Positions 1 through 12,165 of a stretch of 64,000 bases of DNA are shown piece by piece; the stretch's first letter is position 1; each line of letters starts with the position of its first letter. A model generated the notes under the pieces. It was not told the DNA's origin. It saw only the letters and a program-made list of their open reading frames with translations, and ran no database searches. The position numbers and the translations under genes are program-made. The stretch comes from Aporrectodea caliginosa. Taxonomy: Eukaryota > Annelida > Clitellata > Crassiclitellata > Lumbricidae. Location of the stretch: contig JACEVL010000031.1 of the NCBI GenBank assembly GCA_020284085.1, positions 290,001-354,000 on the forward strand, in the 5' to 3' direction.

Positions 1-66
1 GACTGTCAAGTAAGTAAGTATAAGTAAGTGAAGTGTAGATTTGAGTGTCATCAGCATAGAAATGAT

Positions 67-233
67 CATGGGCGTCGAGAGCCAAGGCGGGCCCCGGGCG
101 CACACTTTTCACGGTGCATCAGGGCCCCTCGTTTTTTCAATTTCATCATTAAGCCTAAGTCTGATGTAAGCCTATAAAAAGCTATCAAACTACATTTGAT
201 GAATAATAATAAGTGTAATAATAATAATAATAA

Positions 234-300
<67 letters not shown>

Positions 301-1924
301 TAATAATAATAATAAAAGTAAATGTGAAAATCAATTTCTGGTTTAAAAGGTCCATCTCTGACTCTAATTATAAAGAAATTACAGAATTATGAAAATGTGA
401 TAATGTGAATGTGATAAATTATTTTTAAGTGACAGTTATCGCATTATGATATCCAATTGCAAGAGAATGAGTTGCTGCATTGTCTACATGGACTACATCA
501 ACAACTCGCTCTGTATCATGATCATCAACTCCACTTCTACTACTACTTAGGCCTACTAGTAATGATACTGTCAGCTTGATTTGCTGCATCATTCGATTTT
601 TATGAAATTGAAAATGCAAGACTTTGAAGGAGCGTCTGTTTCTCATTTGTAGGGCCTAATTCTGACTTTCATTCATCTTTCTTTCGTTAATTGAGCTTCG
701 AAGCAGATTTCTGATGATAATTTATCCTCTAATTCATCATCAACTTAATGAAATATAATATCTAATATTGGTAATTTGGCATCAATTATTTATTATGATG
801 ACTTCCATCCAGCAGCAAGTTAAAGTATTATTTATTTGAATAATAACTCAAATTTCAATTATTAAATTTTAAAAGATTTTATGCTTGCCAGAAAATCAAT
901 AATCAATTATAGGCTGACTGCCGATGAAACTCCAAATACTGATAAGCAGTGTTTTTACAAATTCAAATGATTCAACTATAATATGACCACAAAAGTTGTG
1001 ACTTAATTAAATAAGTGGCTTAGCTAGGATTTACCACAGGGGTTGGGTAATGCGAAGTGCTAGGCCATGCATACGATTCTGGTGGAGCATATGTAGGTCT
1101 GTATAGGCCTATAGAATTCAATCAGAAATCGAAATTTGTCTGCATCAGTTAACTTTGCACCAACAGCTAGTCCAAAATCATTCTGATGAGCGATGACCAA
1201 AGCCTGTTACTGTGCTCACTCCTTAATCCTCTGACTGAGCAGCTGAGTCTGCTGAGACTGTGTTCAGTTTAACAGCTATTAAATTGTTTTCGTTAACAAC
1301 ATTGCTAATAGAATTATTTGCAATGCTAACCTCTTCAGTCCCATTACTACCGTCACATTCGTTATTGTCTTGGTTTTTGGTAAAGAAATTCATTAGATCG
1401 GTTCCTCTGTAACGCTTCATTACATAGTTAGTAAATTGAAGCAAGTAAACTAGAAAATTTATTTTAAACCGTTTTTATTTAAAAGTAAACGAATGGATTA
1501 GCGACTGTATTCTGAACTTGAAGATCTACTTTCACAATAGGCCGCTTAAAATGAACACTGCAGGCTGCAGAGAGATATTGAAAGAGACCGACTGCAAGTG
1601 AAAAAACGCGCGCGAGAGACAATGCAGATATTATTTCAAACATTCCTCAGCGCAGGAGCTCAGTATAGGCAAGGCAAAGGGTAAAAAAGCAGTGGTTGTG
1701 ACATAGATAGGCACAACGGATACACACGTCCGTGGCCCTGTGTAGATATCATGTATCATGAAGCATTCGTCATATACGGCCTACAGACTGCATTAGGCCA
1801 AAACCCACATATTTCTTCAGTTTGAACAAAATTTTAGACATTTCTGGGCCCCTGCCAAGGGTCCCTTCCATGGAACCGGGCCCCGGGGCAGCAACCCCCC
1901 TGACCCCCCCTCTCATCGGCCCTG
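67..1924. mobile_element. hAT-type DNA transposon, non-autonomous or decayed
   Basis: The element is bounded by the exact 8-bp duplication GAAATGAT (59-66 and 1925-1932). Its ends are short imperfect inverted repeats, CATGGGCGTCGAGAG on the left and, read inward from the right, CAGGGCCGATGAGAG (11 of 15 match). An 8-bp duplication with CA-G termini is the hAT signature. The paralogous flank near 12185-12215 reads straight through this site and serves as the empty allele. On the minus strand near 1385-1444 a short reading frame contains MKRYRGTDLMNFFTKNQ, which resembles the N-terminus of ZMYM/TTF-type hAT transposases. No complete transposase remains. An AT-rich (TAA)n tract sits at about 205-320. 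Confidence 0.8.
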
Positions 1925-2129
1925 GAAATGATATCCCAGCGAATGATTATCCAGTAATGTTTCTAGTGGTGTGGCGTATAATACAATATAAACATTAGAG
2001 GACCAAGCGCGGAACCCTGATATATCCTGATACAACAAACTCACAAGCAGCGGGTTTGAGCAGAAGATCATTAAATCTGTTTAAACATAACGTTCTAGTA
2101 GATGTGTTGAGTCTTATAACATTAAAATA

Positions 2130-2337
2130 ATAATTTGTGCAGAAGGTTTTAAAAATTTATTTTAAAAAAGTACTTTGATTAGAAAAGTATTTTAAATTCT
2201 TCAAAATACTTTTTAAAACTATTTTGAAAATACCTTTACAAAATATTTTTCAAAAGTATTAAAAAATAAAAATTGAATAGTATTTTCTATTCTGGAAATA
2301 GAAATCTATTATCAAAATGCTATTGTGCCCGTCACTG
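2130..2337. repeat. AT-rich hAT-like MITE fragment
   Basis: The stretch is built from variants of AAAAGTATTTTGAAAATAC and ends in GTGCCCGTCACTG, whose reverse complement starts CAGTGACGGGCAC as in many hAT MITEs. The same fragment occurs at about 12410-12638. No matching left terminus or target duplication was found. Confidence 0.4.
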
Positions 2338-3094
2338 CATATCAGGTCATCAGATCCTCACTGGTATGAATTTTGGGAGCTTCTACGTAGGAGATTCTGT
2401 GAAAAATAGGCTACTGCACATGAATCTGATTTGAAATTTTGATCCCGTATTTAACCTGTTGTCAACACGACCAAAGGGCGAAACTCCGCCACTGTTCGCT
2501 TTCTGACAGTGCCAGTCCAAGCCTGGATAAAGGCAGAGGGCGACGCTAATGGTCTTTGTTAACACACAGCTAGTCGTTAAAAAGGAAACACACATGTGCA
2601 CACACCAAAGGGCGTTATGTCTATTGTCTACACACCAGAACATTGACCTCTTCTCATTTTGCTGTCAACACCATATAGAGGCCTACACGTGCTGTAACGT
2701 GCAGAAGTTAATGATAAACATGTAGATTTGGACACAAAGTAGGCAAACTGGCGCATTAGGCCACGTGTTGTATTGGGCTAATCCGGTCCAAGGTTAAACT
2801 GATCCCAACCTAATTGCACTGTGACTCTTAGTCTCTCTCAGAGATTCAATCTCATTCGTAATCGTTTAGCTCCGACATTTCTAAAGCGCTACTCGACAGC
2901 TAAGCGTTAAGCAACAGCTTATTCACCAGTGCTGGGCCAATGCACGAGTGATTCAGTATATATATATATCGAACACGTAAGTACCAAGATGTAGGCAGCC
3001 GTTGTATAGACATGCACATTGCACAATTAAATTTTTTTTTTAAATTTATCGATGCACAATTAAATATACTTAAGCATAGTGTCCGAACTATTCG

Positions 3095-3943
3095 ACCTAT
3101 ATACTCCTCCACCATGATCGGACTGCTGGACAAGATGCTGCCACTCAAGAAGATAAAGACGCGTTTACGACCACCCGCTGCCTGGTTCGGCGGTGAATGT
3201 CGCCAGCCGTCGACTCGTGCGATGCCTCCAGAGACGTTATTGACGCACCAAGGACGTTGATGATCGACAGGCTTCTTTACCGTCGAAAGGAGGCTGAGTA
3301 CTGGGAAAATCTGATCGTCCGTAATGAAAAGAATTCTAGAAGTCTTTGGTCATCCATCTCGGGTCTCCTGGGTCACTCTGCTCCCTCGGATGCGTCGCTC
3401 CCTTTTTCTGCTCAGGATTTCTTTCAAATGCTCACCGACAAGATTGTAGGGCTTCGTCCTATACTGCCGGTTCTTCTCCTCCTCACTACTCTACCACGGA
3501 AGCCTCGTTCGACGGTTTCGCCCCATCGTGGAACCGAAGCTAAGTTGAGTCATTTGCTCTTCCAACTTGAAGTCTTGTGAACGAGACTCTCTTCCACCGT
3601 TCATCATAGTTGACATTTTAGATGACATTGGTGCTTTTACTAATCCGGCACAAGATCTGATCTACACTCTAATCATGTTCAATAGGTTCCTCCTAGAGAT
3701 CACCTTCCCTCATCCCAGAAACGCGCAATTGCCTTACCGGCCTTGAAAAATCTAACCTTGATCTTAATGTCTGCCAAAATTACCGTGCCATCTCCAGTCT
3801 TTCTTCTCTTTCAAAAACTCTTGAGAGGTTTGTCTCTATTCAGCTCTTACCTCATCTTGAGCAGTATAGTCTGCTGCCTGCTAGACATTCTGATTTCAGA
3901 GGGTCCCATTCCACGGAAACGGTCCTTCTACTTTCTGACATAT
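3095..3943 (+). mobile_element. LINE (CR1/L2-like) fragment, copy 1
   Basis: Degenerate coding sequence of the linker and reverse transcriptase region of a non-LTR retrotransposon. The frame around 3110-3210 reads MIGLLDKMLPLKKIKTR followed by RPPAAWFGGEC, the usual linker between endonuclease and RT. It continues in shifted frames with RRKEAEYWENL and a fragment of the first RT blocks. Frameshifts and stops make it non-functional. It is interrupted at about 3943 by the next element, where the second copy continues past 14070. Equivalent fragments lie at 13230-14205 and 22662-22812. Confidence 0.75.
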
Positions 3944-5292
3944 AGGGGAGACCGGGGTTGGTTGCAACAGTTTTCATATTTTCGTGTGCCAATTTTTTAT
4001 TTTTGGAACAACCTACAAACATTTTAGCCCATATATATCCTTTATATCTCAGCTCCAAAACAAGCTATAGTGACGATCTCAGTGACCAAGGATGTAACCA
4101 CAATAGCTATCTGAACCGAGGGCTTCAAAGTGTTGCAACCAACCCCGGGCCGGGGTTGGTTGCAACGACCCTGGGGAAGGTTGCAACAGTATTGAAAATA
4201 GTATAATTATTGAACTGAAGCTGCATTGCCCAGGGCTTACCGAGGCATGCCTACATATAAGAATGTAATAAATTGAAGAAAATCAAAATTAAATCTAATC
4301 AAAAGCATCAATCAAGATATTAAACTGTTTTGCTGCAATAATCGTTTTGTAAAATGTCCGATATTATATACTCGATAGGCTATAGCTTCCATAGCAGGCT
4401 ACTTCTACCTATCTAGGCTTATAATGTTCAAGATTTCATTAAACGTTGTAGAGCTTTTCAAGCCTTCAAATTGTAACCAGCAAAGGAAAATGTTATCTGC
4501 ATACTGACTCGCTTAGTGCCATTATTAACGGACTAGGCAGTTTCTTCCTTATTGTCCTCTATTGGAAACGGATATGTTCTTGAAATTTCTGGAATTACAA
4601 ATCTAACAGTTTCTTTATCACCAAATGAACGCCTAGTCGATTTTGTGTTAAAATATGTTACCTCCGTTTCTAAATCATCCGACGATGAATTGTCGGTCAT
4701 GCGAGCCACAAAATGAGCTGTATTTTTTAAGTCCTCGAAGTTTTACCATCACGTAATCACCTTGTTTTAAAACGATCATGAGGTACAGAGTAATCATCAT
4801 CTTCCACAGACCGTGTTTCATCTGTATAGTCGACATTGTCAGATGACCCATCTCGTAGGCCTACACAAAAGCGTTTTCCATCATCGTCATCATTTCTTTC
4901 ACTGTCAGATTCCTCACTGTCTGTCTTATCTGAAATTCGTCTTTAACATAAGGGTATGTTGTGTTTTGGTTTTCTTTTGTTTGTACACTCTATTAAGCTC
5001 GACGACTGACTAGTCACCGGTTGATCTGTTGACGCTCGACGACTGACTAGGCACCGGTTGACTGACCGTGGACTGAGGCTGAGTCACTCTCTTTGGTTCA
5101 ATGGGACTTATCTAGGGTTCTTTTGCTTCTGGTACGGTTTTTCGTTTTTTAGAAGCTGTAACTGCTCTGTCGGCGAGTTCCTTCCGCTAATGCTGCTTTC
5201 TTCAAGTGTCTGCGATTGCGCAATTGTGACCAGCAGGCCTATAATATGAACACGGTTAATTGAAATAAATGCATGGGGGTTGGTTGCAACAT
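3943..5292 (-). mobile_element. DNA transposon remnant with GGTTGGTTGCAAC repeats
   Basis: The left end is TATAGGGGAGACC followed by GGGGTTGGTTGCAACA. The same core returns inverted at about 4130-4147 (GTTGCAACCAACCCC), immediately direct again at 4149-4166, and direct at about 5276-5289. On the minus strand near 4780-4590, frames read GDYVMVKLRGLKK and, one frame off, HFVARMTDNSSSDDLETE, which look like decayed coding sequence. I take it as an old DNA transposon inserted into the LINE fragment; the part at 3943-4150 with inverted ends could be a MITE of its own. Superfamily not assigned; the right boundary is uncertain. Confidence 0.45.
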
Positions 5293-5480
5293 GCATCATG
5301 GACTGTCAATCAAGAGGTCGTGGTTCAAATTCCTGCCAGGAAAGAAATTTGTTTAAAGATTTCTGCTCCATCTGCGTCCCTGGTCAACTCAGCTATAATG
5401 ATTACAGTGATCACACACTGTCGATGGAAAGATGAGACGGCGAGGGAGAGGACTGGCCATCCGATCTTATATGCCGAGGT
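5285..5480 (+). mobile_element. tRNA-derived SINE copy
   Basis: The sequence has a B-box-like GTGGTTCAAATTCC at about 5321-5334 followed by a tRNA-unrelated body (CTGCTCCATCTGCGTCCCTG, then CAACTCAGCT). A second copy lies on the minus strand at about 52330-52585 with the same order of parts, supporting a SINE family. No tRNA fold is complete, so it is not called a tRNA gene. Confidence 0.5.
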
Positions 5481-5564
5481 CATGAAACTGAATTCGCTAA
5501 CATTTCATACCCACGGCTGCCTCAGGGTTGGCTGTAGTGACTGCAAAACATATCGTATCGTATC

Positions 5565-5955
5565 GCATTTAAGTATTTGTAAAGCGCCTCTCGTAGGGTG
5601 AACCGCTCAGAAGCGTTCACAGTGCGCTACTCCCCGCGAAAGAAGCAGGTTTTGAGAAAAGCGAAGGAAGAAGATAGAATAATTATTGTAGAGCGAACAG
5701 AAGGAGAAAGAGCATAACAGAGAGAGGGACCAATTGAAGCAAAGGAACGAGACTGAGCCATAGCAGTTCTACTGTATACGGGGAACCAAGAGCTCAAATC
5801 TATTGTAGGATCGAAGTGGACGGTGGGAGGAAGCTGAATGAGACCCAAGTATTATCCCAACCAGATATTTCGAAGCAAGACCCCTCTGAGCCTTGAAGAT
5901 TAAAGTGAAGGTTTTAAATTGAACGCGAGCATGCAGAGGGAGCCAATATATATTA
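5565..5955 (-). mobile_element. LINE 3' end (CR1/L2-like)
   Basis: Read on the minus strand, two frames give the typical C-terminus of a CR1/L2-like reverse transcriptase: YWLPLHARVQFKTFTLIFKA near 5950-5890, then TAMAQSRSFASIGPSL and a final LKTCFF near 5770-5640. The 3' tail is the short repeat seen as (CGTAT)n at 5550-5565. The same family recurs at 28390-28700 and 35430-35760. Confidence 0.65.
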
Positions 5956-6205
5956 TGCACATACATACATAGTTACAAACATACATACATACATACATAC
6001 ATAAATACATATATACATGCATACATACATACATACATACATACATACATACATACATACATACATACATACATACATACATACATACATACATACATAC
6101 ATACATACGTACGCATACTTGCAAACAAACATACATATATGCATACATACATGTATAATACATACATATATACATAGATACACATGCATGTGTACATGCA
6201 TGCAT
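5945..6205. repeat. (CATA)n microsatellite upstream of gene 1
   Basis: A nearly perfect run of ACAT/CATA units with variants such as CATGCATG. It ends about 80 bases before the gene 1 start codon and occupies the place where genes 2, 3 and 5 carry their TATA box. Confidence 0.95.
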
Positions 6206-6286
6206 GGCAATATAACGTGAAAATTGTTTAATATATTTTACTCAGATTTCCGAACTGAATATCACTTGATTTATAGCGAAAGAAAA

Positions 6287-9200
6287 ATGTTGTTTCCGGT
6301 GGAATTGCTTGTCTTTCTGGGAACATGGTTGTCCTCGTGTTTTCTCCTTCGGTGGTGGAATGACACAGGGAAAGCAAGGCATCGTTATCCACCTACCATT
6401 CCATCTCTTCCACTGGTCGGATCTTTGCCATTCCTACGGGGCTTCAACAACATTGCGGACTTTTTCATGAGGAAATCAGATCAACTTGGACCCATCTTTA
6501 CATTCAGAGCTGGAAACAAGTAAATCATAAAACTATTCATTTTTCTGCTGTGCTGTTTTAACCGAGGCAGCTAATTAAATGAATGTGAGTCTCAAGTAGG
6601 ATTGGACCTAAGGTTGCCAGACGTCCGGCAAAAGGTGGACGTGTTCTCCCTTTTGGCCTCATGTCCTCTGTCCGGCAGGCAAAGCCAAAAACTTAGAAAA
6701 TGTCCTGCTTTATGTATGTTTTTCGTATTGGGCTATTGGCTATTACTTCAATGCAGTTTTTAACGACTTCACAGTCGAATACTTAATCACAAGTCTGTTT
6801 CTATTTCCACATACTTCCTTGTCTTTTGTCAAGAGCCAACAGTACAACCACTGCCACGTGGAAACTTCACTTTTCAGTCATAGGGGGAGATTCCATCTGA
6901 GTATATCTTAAAGCTTTGGCTAAGTGGAGTAGTGTACAGAATTTTAACAAACCAAGTCAAAGAACAGAGCTCTGTGGAACTCCCACAGACAGTGACCATG
7001 TTTGCTGTGGTTCAGAGAAAAGACGAATTATATGGTTATGCCTGCAGATACAGATTTACGCGTAAGCGCAAAGCTGCAACTGCATCATTTGTTTCAAATT
7101 GGAGTCCATTATGGCTGTCGAAGAATAAATGTTTTAATTAAAAAAAAATCAATACATTCAACTGAACTGCAGCCTATATGAGATTCAAACGCAATGCTGA
7201 CCTTAATTTACTATTTCATATTTCTGTCTATAGGGTTGTGCTAATGCTGAATAGCAGAGAAGTTATCGAAGATGCGCTCGTTTATCATTCTTCTGCATTC
7301 TCAGGAAGAAGCCAGCTTTACGTCGAAAGCAATCCAAATAGTAAAGGTCAGCAAAATTAAGACATTCCTCGAGTCATTTGTGGGACTTACCTTTAAACAG
7401 ACAATTCAGCAGTGGTGGGCAAATGTTAAGTTGAAAACTTTTAGTTAAATTTTGTAGTTAAGGAAGAAGTTTGACTTCAGAAAAATAATACAGTTAAAAT
7501 TAAAGTTTAACTAATATTGTTTAGTTATTAACTGAAAAGTTTAACTAATGAATTAGCAAGTACGCAACTATCGTACGCAATGATTGCCATGAGTATCTGA
7601 TTTTATTATTCAAAGTCAAGTGAACTGCATTGCATTGCATGATGCGTCATCGTTTGCATTAGCAACTTTCTTCATGATTTTCTGGCAGCACTGTAGTAGG
7701 ACTATCAAAATAGGAATCTAAAAATACCAGAATCCCTCTGAATACAGTGTTTCATATCTATTAATGAATAATTTAGGGTCATTGGCAAGTTTGGCTTTCA
7801 TAATGACCATAGAGAGTGTAACTCATAATTATGCAAATAAAGGTTAACGCTACTTATCACGTGCCTCCAGGTTTGATTTCAATTAACACAAATCAGGAAT
7901 GGAAGAAATATCACCAACTCTCACTCTCCATTTTAAAGCAATTGGGATTCGGAGACAAAAGCATGATGGAATCAAGGATCTCTATGGAAGTTGAATTCTT
8001 TACAGAGTTTGTACTGAAACAGAATGGAGAATCCTTTAATCCCAGAGAACTCGTGTACCTTTCCGCAACAAACATCATCACGAATATCCTTTTTGGACGC
8101 AGACAAGGTTATAACTTCGGAATGACTGAGCTCGCATGCCAAATCAAGCGCGCCTTTGACAGCATGGATCCGGCTTTAGAGGTTGCTCCTATACTCAGAT
8201 TTATTCCCTTTCACCGAAATAAATTGCGTGAGACAGTCGAAATTAGAAAGATGATCCACAAGATTCTTCGAATGGAGACAAAGAAGAGTCTAGAAGACGG
8301 TGCAGAAGATTGCTTTGTGCGTAGATACGTGGAGCGCGAGGGTCCAGATTACGATGCTCAGCAACTCAGATTCACGCTTCGAGATCTAGTTTCAGCTGGA
8401 ACTGACACAACTGCAAATACTCTTCTTTGGCTGATGATCGCCTTAGCCAACAACCCTGATGTACAGGATCGTCTAAGGGCAGAAATTGATGCCGTGGTTA
8501 CACGAGACAGACTTCCATCCACGAATGACCAGTCCAAACTACCATTCGTTGATGCCACAATTTTGGAGATACTGCGCTGGAAAACCTTGGTTCCATTGGC
8601 CATACCTCACATGACGCTAAGTGATGCTGATGTTGGCGGCTACTTTGTACAAGCTGGAACTTTGGTAATTTCCAAAATTATACAAGCTAAATACTTCTGT
8701 TTTAAAGGATAAGTTACTAAAACTGATGTTTTGATTTTTGCGCCATGAAACACTGCCTTCTTAAATTCATGACCATGGCATTCTTAACCCACGAAGACTG
8801 TGAACGGATGATAAGTAAGTAAGTAAGTAAGTAGGTAGCCTTTATTTGCATCTGACAAGCGCACATGCATTGCATTGTATACATCGATTACATATATTTT
8901 AAAATAAACTATAACAATAGCAGATTTTGAATTCACACATGCTCAACTAAATATTCCTAAAGAAGCATCGGTTAACAACACTGCTTTGAATTTATGCGTC
9001 TTAGATAAGATAAGCAATTGTTTTCTAATAATATTATTATTGATTAGCGTTTGGAAGCGTTCTGATACAGACAGTGCAGTGTGAAGCTGAATATTTGTAT
9101 TCTCAAGAAAACTTTCGTTACCAGTATAAATTCATGATAATTTTAAAGAATTCAAAACCTACTGCTGTTTAATGTCTTTTAGAGTCGTTGATGTTTCAAA

Positions 9201-10765
9201 GAGTGATCTTACAAAGAGTGTTCGTAATAGACTGCATATTTATTGAAACAACCTCATAATTATTACCTTATGCAATTCTGCTAATTTATGCGGTTTATTT
9301 TTGCAGTTTTATTTCTTCATATTTATTTATTAATAAGTAACTACAATAATGACGGCGTTTAATGGGCAAGATGTCAGCTGATGGTGCATCTCAGCCAACC
9401 ATAATCAGGGTGTCACCAAAAAGGTCATCACACGGACACATTTTGTGCACTATCGATTGAGCCGGTGCTAATCGTCTTAGACTTGGATTAAGTTTCAGAG
9501 GTGTGCCTTGAGGACTTAATAGAATTGCACACAGAAGAATTTACATTTTAATGTAGGCCTATTTAATTCGAAGAATACATTGTAATTGTATCATAGCAGC
9601 AGCATCCGTTTCTTCCTCGTCACATAAACGTTTTTCTTAATTACATTATTCCTTCACAGAGAAACTTCTTTTCCTGTCGACAAATTTGAATCTTGTAGCT
9701 TTGCGGTTCTCTGGCGTTAGCTAAATGTCGACGTGAGCACGTGCTCAGCTTCGTCAGGTCGTTAACGCATCTTCGCTTTGTAAAGAGACAGCTGCCTTAC
9801 TTGACCTAGTTACGTGACTTGCCCTAATTACGGGACTTGGCCAAGATGCATGACCTGGCCTTTCTTCATGACTCGACCTAGATAAGCGTTTTTCGGCAAT
9901 CAGCAGGTATCAAATAAAACTATTCACCATAATATTAGGTTATATATATATATATATACATATAATTTCGTTACATTTGTTAATCAGGTGCTGGTCAACA
10001 TTCACGCGGCTCACATGAATCCAAAGGTTTGGAAAGATCCGGAGACTTTTCGGCCGGAAAGATTTTTGGACAAGGATGGACAAGTGATCCGCAGAGAATC
10101 TGTTATTCCGTTTTCCCTTGGTTAGTAATTGAGAACAGTGATGCAGTTTTATTGTGGTATAATGTTTTAAGAGCATGCTCAGTGACATTCTAAGTGAAAT
10201 GGTAGTTGCTATTTTACATCTACGTGCATTACATGATTCACGTGTGTCATTTCACATGTTTCTGATGTGTGATTGTTTGTAGGCCTAAGTAGCCTACTTG
10301 TCCCAAGTGCTTACTGTATTCTTCCACAAAAATTGTCTGAATATTAATGTCATAAGTACGATAATTAAGAGTGGTAGCATCATGGTGAGGATAATGATGA
10401 TGATGAATGATGATGTTGATGATAACAACAACCAGAACAACAACAACAACAACAAGAATAAGAATAATAATAATAGTAGTGATAGTGATAGTGATGATGA
10501 GCAAATAATAACAGTGACATTTTATCGCTTAGCCTTGATAAAAAAATATGACTGTTCTGTCTCATTGTATTCACCAGGGAGGCGCTCTTGTCTCGGCGAA
10601 AGCATGGCTCGTGCAGAGTTATTCCTCTTTCTCACTGGACTGGTGCAACGCTTTTTCATACGACCACCAGAGGACCAAAGCATTGTTGACGTTAACCCGA
10701 TTGAGCCAGTATCTGTCGTACTGGCTTCATCCCCGTTTAATATACGACTGATCGCGAGAGATTAA
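6287..10765 (+). CDS. cytochrome P450 (CYP2-clan type), gene 1
   Basis: Heme-thiolate monooxygenase, expected to be anchored in the endoplasmic reticulum and to use electrons from P450 reductase; substrate unknown. Exons: 6287-6519, 7234-7346, 7871-8664, 9988-10120, 10578-10765, all with GT-AG introns, giving 486 residues, normal for the family. The N-terminus [14 protein letters not shown] is a membrane anchor followed by a basic and proline-rich hinge ([15 protein letters not shown]). Exon 3 carries the I-helix AGTDTT and K-helix EILR; exon 4 carries PERF; exon 4/5 joins FSLG to RRSCLGE, the heme-cysteine motif. The C-helix motif that is usually WxxxR reads WKKYH. Exon 2 is two codons shorter than in the paralogs. 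The ATG was chosen because all paralogs align from there. Intron 1 contains a MITE-like stretch, intron 3 a (TAAG)n tail at 8813-8836, intron 4 microsatellites. Confidence 0.93.
8813..8905 (-). repeat. LINE/SINE 3' tail with (TAAG)n in gene 1 intron 3
   Basis: Read on the minus strand the sequence is GCAAATAAAGGCTACCTAC followed by repeated TTAC, a common 3' terminus of L2-like retroposons. Only the tail is recognisable. Confidence 0.5.
10384..10515. repeat. microsatellite cluster in gene 1 intron 4
   Basis: Runs of ATGATG, AACAAC, AATAAT and AGTGAT units lie between exon 4 and exon 5. Translations of it give meaningless poly-Asn or poly-Ile strings. Confidence 0.85.
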
Positions 10766-11430
10766 GTGGCCTGACTGCCACTACAGTCTTAGCTTTCACT
10801 GAATGTTGAATAAACTATGCAAGGGTATGACATTTGCTTATTTCGTAGCGCTGTGTGAAACCTTTCAAGTGTACAACATTCAGACTAATGCATGCAATTA
10901 ATTGACAATTTGGTTAAACTGAAAATAATAACTTCGTGACTTTCCAGTTATCTAAGCAGACTGAATTTTGGTTGTTTGGTCAAGCTTAATCTCTTTTTTA
11001 GACTTGTTGTCTTTGGTCGCCGTGTTGGCCAACATTTTGTGTTTCGACATCTTTCAGTTATATTTTTGTTATAAATATGACAGTAAACTGGTTCAATGTA
11101 AAAAACGGTTATTAGTCTTTTTAACTTTTCAACTAACATGCAACAACATGCATGCCATAATATGCAAAGACAAATCAATGCATGAAATTCATACATTAAA
11201 ATATACAATGCATGCTTACACACATGCATAAGACGCGCTCAGCTACAGGAAACAGATATTGTTTTGAGTAGTTCGAAATCAGCTTCCTCAGCTTTATGCA
11301 TGGTTTTATCTTAATTGGGTATCGTGATATTTTTTGTAAACGTTGACAAAGTTTAGTGCGAAGTGGAATATAGGTTGGAAGAGTATTAGTTTGCTTAGGG
11401 CAGCATCCGTTTTCTTCTCCGTCAGAAAAT
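10766..11430. repeat. 3' flank of gene 1, duplicated downstream of gene 2
   Basis: This stretch matches about 20861-21750 in order and sequence, including GTTGTCTTTGGTCGCCGTGT and AGGGCAGCATCC. It holds no recognisable gene; the short frames on both strands are not conserved. Confidence 0.7.
10809..10814 (+). terminator. poly(A) signal of gene 1
   Basis: AATAAA lies 44 bases after the stop codon. In gene 2 the equivalent bases read AAGAAA, and in gene 3 a transposon separates the stop from this region. Confidence 0.55.
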
Positions 11431-11439
11431 CTGCCCGAT

Positions 11440-12045
11440 TCGGCAAGACCATTCGGTTTTATAAGCTATGAGCCCCAATTTTAAGCTAATTATTTGCTGA
11501 ACAGGAAGCCAATGCAAATATTTAAACAGAGAGATTATTATATTCATATTTGGAAGTATCAGTTATGGCTCTAGCTAAAGAGTTCTGAACTCACTGCAGC
11601 TTCAGCATGTTTGACTTATTGGAACCAGTAAGAAGCGAGTTGCAGTAATCTAGGTGACTGAAACCAATGCATTTGCCAGAGATATCCTTGCAGACATGTG
11701 CACAAAATGTCTAATTCTGCATACATGTATATAACGAATGAATATATAGCCTATGTTGACTTTACAAATACTGTTTACGTAGTCAGTGAGAGACATGGTA
11801 CAATTGAAAACAATGCCTAAGTTATATGAGCAGCGTCTACCAGCTCAACAATAATATTGAGTCACCCAGTTGTCAATGATTTAAGTCGATCAACATTTTT
11901 ATGTCGCTGTGGAGTGCCCAGTGGCAGTAATTTCGGTCTTCGATTGGTTATGGAGGAGTTTATCGGCCGCCATCCAAGACTGTACCTCATCAACGATAGC
12001 AGGCAATAGCTGCGCAGATTAGTCACCGGTAGTAACACGACAGAC
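11440..12045 (-). mobile_element. LINE (CR1/L2-like) reverse transcriptase C-terminal fragment
   Basis: On the minus strand the sequence reads, with stops and shifts, VDEVQSWMAADKL, then SKTEI, then HLDYCNSLLTGSNKSNMLKL and VQNSLARAITDTSKYEYN. This is the familiar C-terminal part of CR1/L2-like reverse transcriptases (LDYCNSLL, VQNSLAR). It is broken by at least three stop codons. Confidence 0.7.
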
Positions 12046-12048
12046 TGT

Positions 12049-12165
12049 CAGTGACGGGGGAAATAGGCCTACTTTTCAAAAGTATTTTGAAAATACAAAA
12101 TAAAATAGTATTTTCTATTTTGAACATAGAAGAGTATTTTCAAAATGGAATTGTGCGCATCACTG
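12049..12165. mobile_element. small hAT-like MITE
   Basis: A 117-bp insertion starts CAGTGACGGG and ends GCGCATCACTG, giving imperfect inverted ends, and is filled with AAAGTATTTTGAAAATAC-type sequence. The first bases of the window (GACTGTCAAG) look like the same site without the insertion. No 8-bp duplication is visible. Confidence 0.45.

Larger units (their letters stand above)
1925..3943. repeat. copy 1 of a triplicated intergenic segment (upstream of gene 1)
   Basis: Together with bases 1-66 this segment is paralogous to about 12166-14080 (upstream of gene 2) and, in part, to 22055-22812 (upstream of gene 3). It contains an AT-rich MITE-like stretch ending at about 2337 in TGTGCCCGTCACTG, then single-copy-looking sequence, then a LINE fragment. 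The conserved order of the parts shows duplication of gene plus flank rather than independent insertions. Confidence 0.75.

Noticed and set aside
5285..5345. tRNA gene
   Set aside because: Only a B-box and partial arms; no acceptor stem pairing, and a second collinear copy with the same non-tRNA body shows a SINE.
5900..6220. Overlapping open frames of MYVC/THIH repeats on both strands
   Set aside because: They are translations of the (CATA)n microsatellite, open in all frames because the unit lacks stops.
8358..8603. Antisense frames opposite exon 3 of each P450 copy (also near 18345, 31256, 56616)
   Set aside because: They mirror the conserved codons of exon 3 and are shadows of the sense gene.
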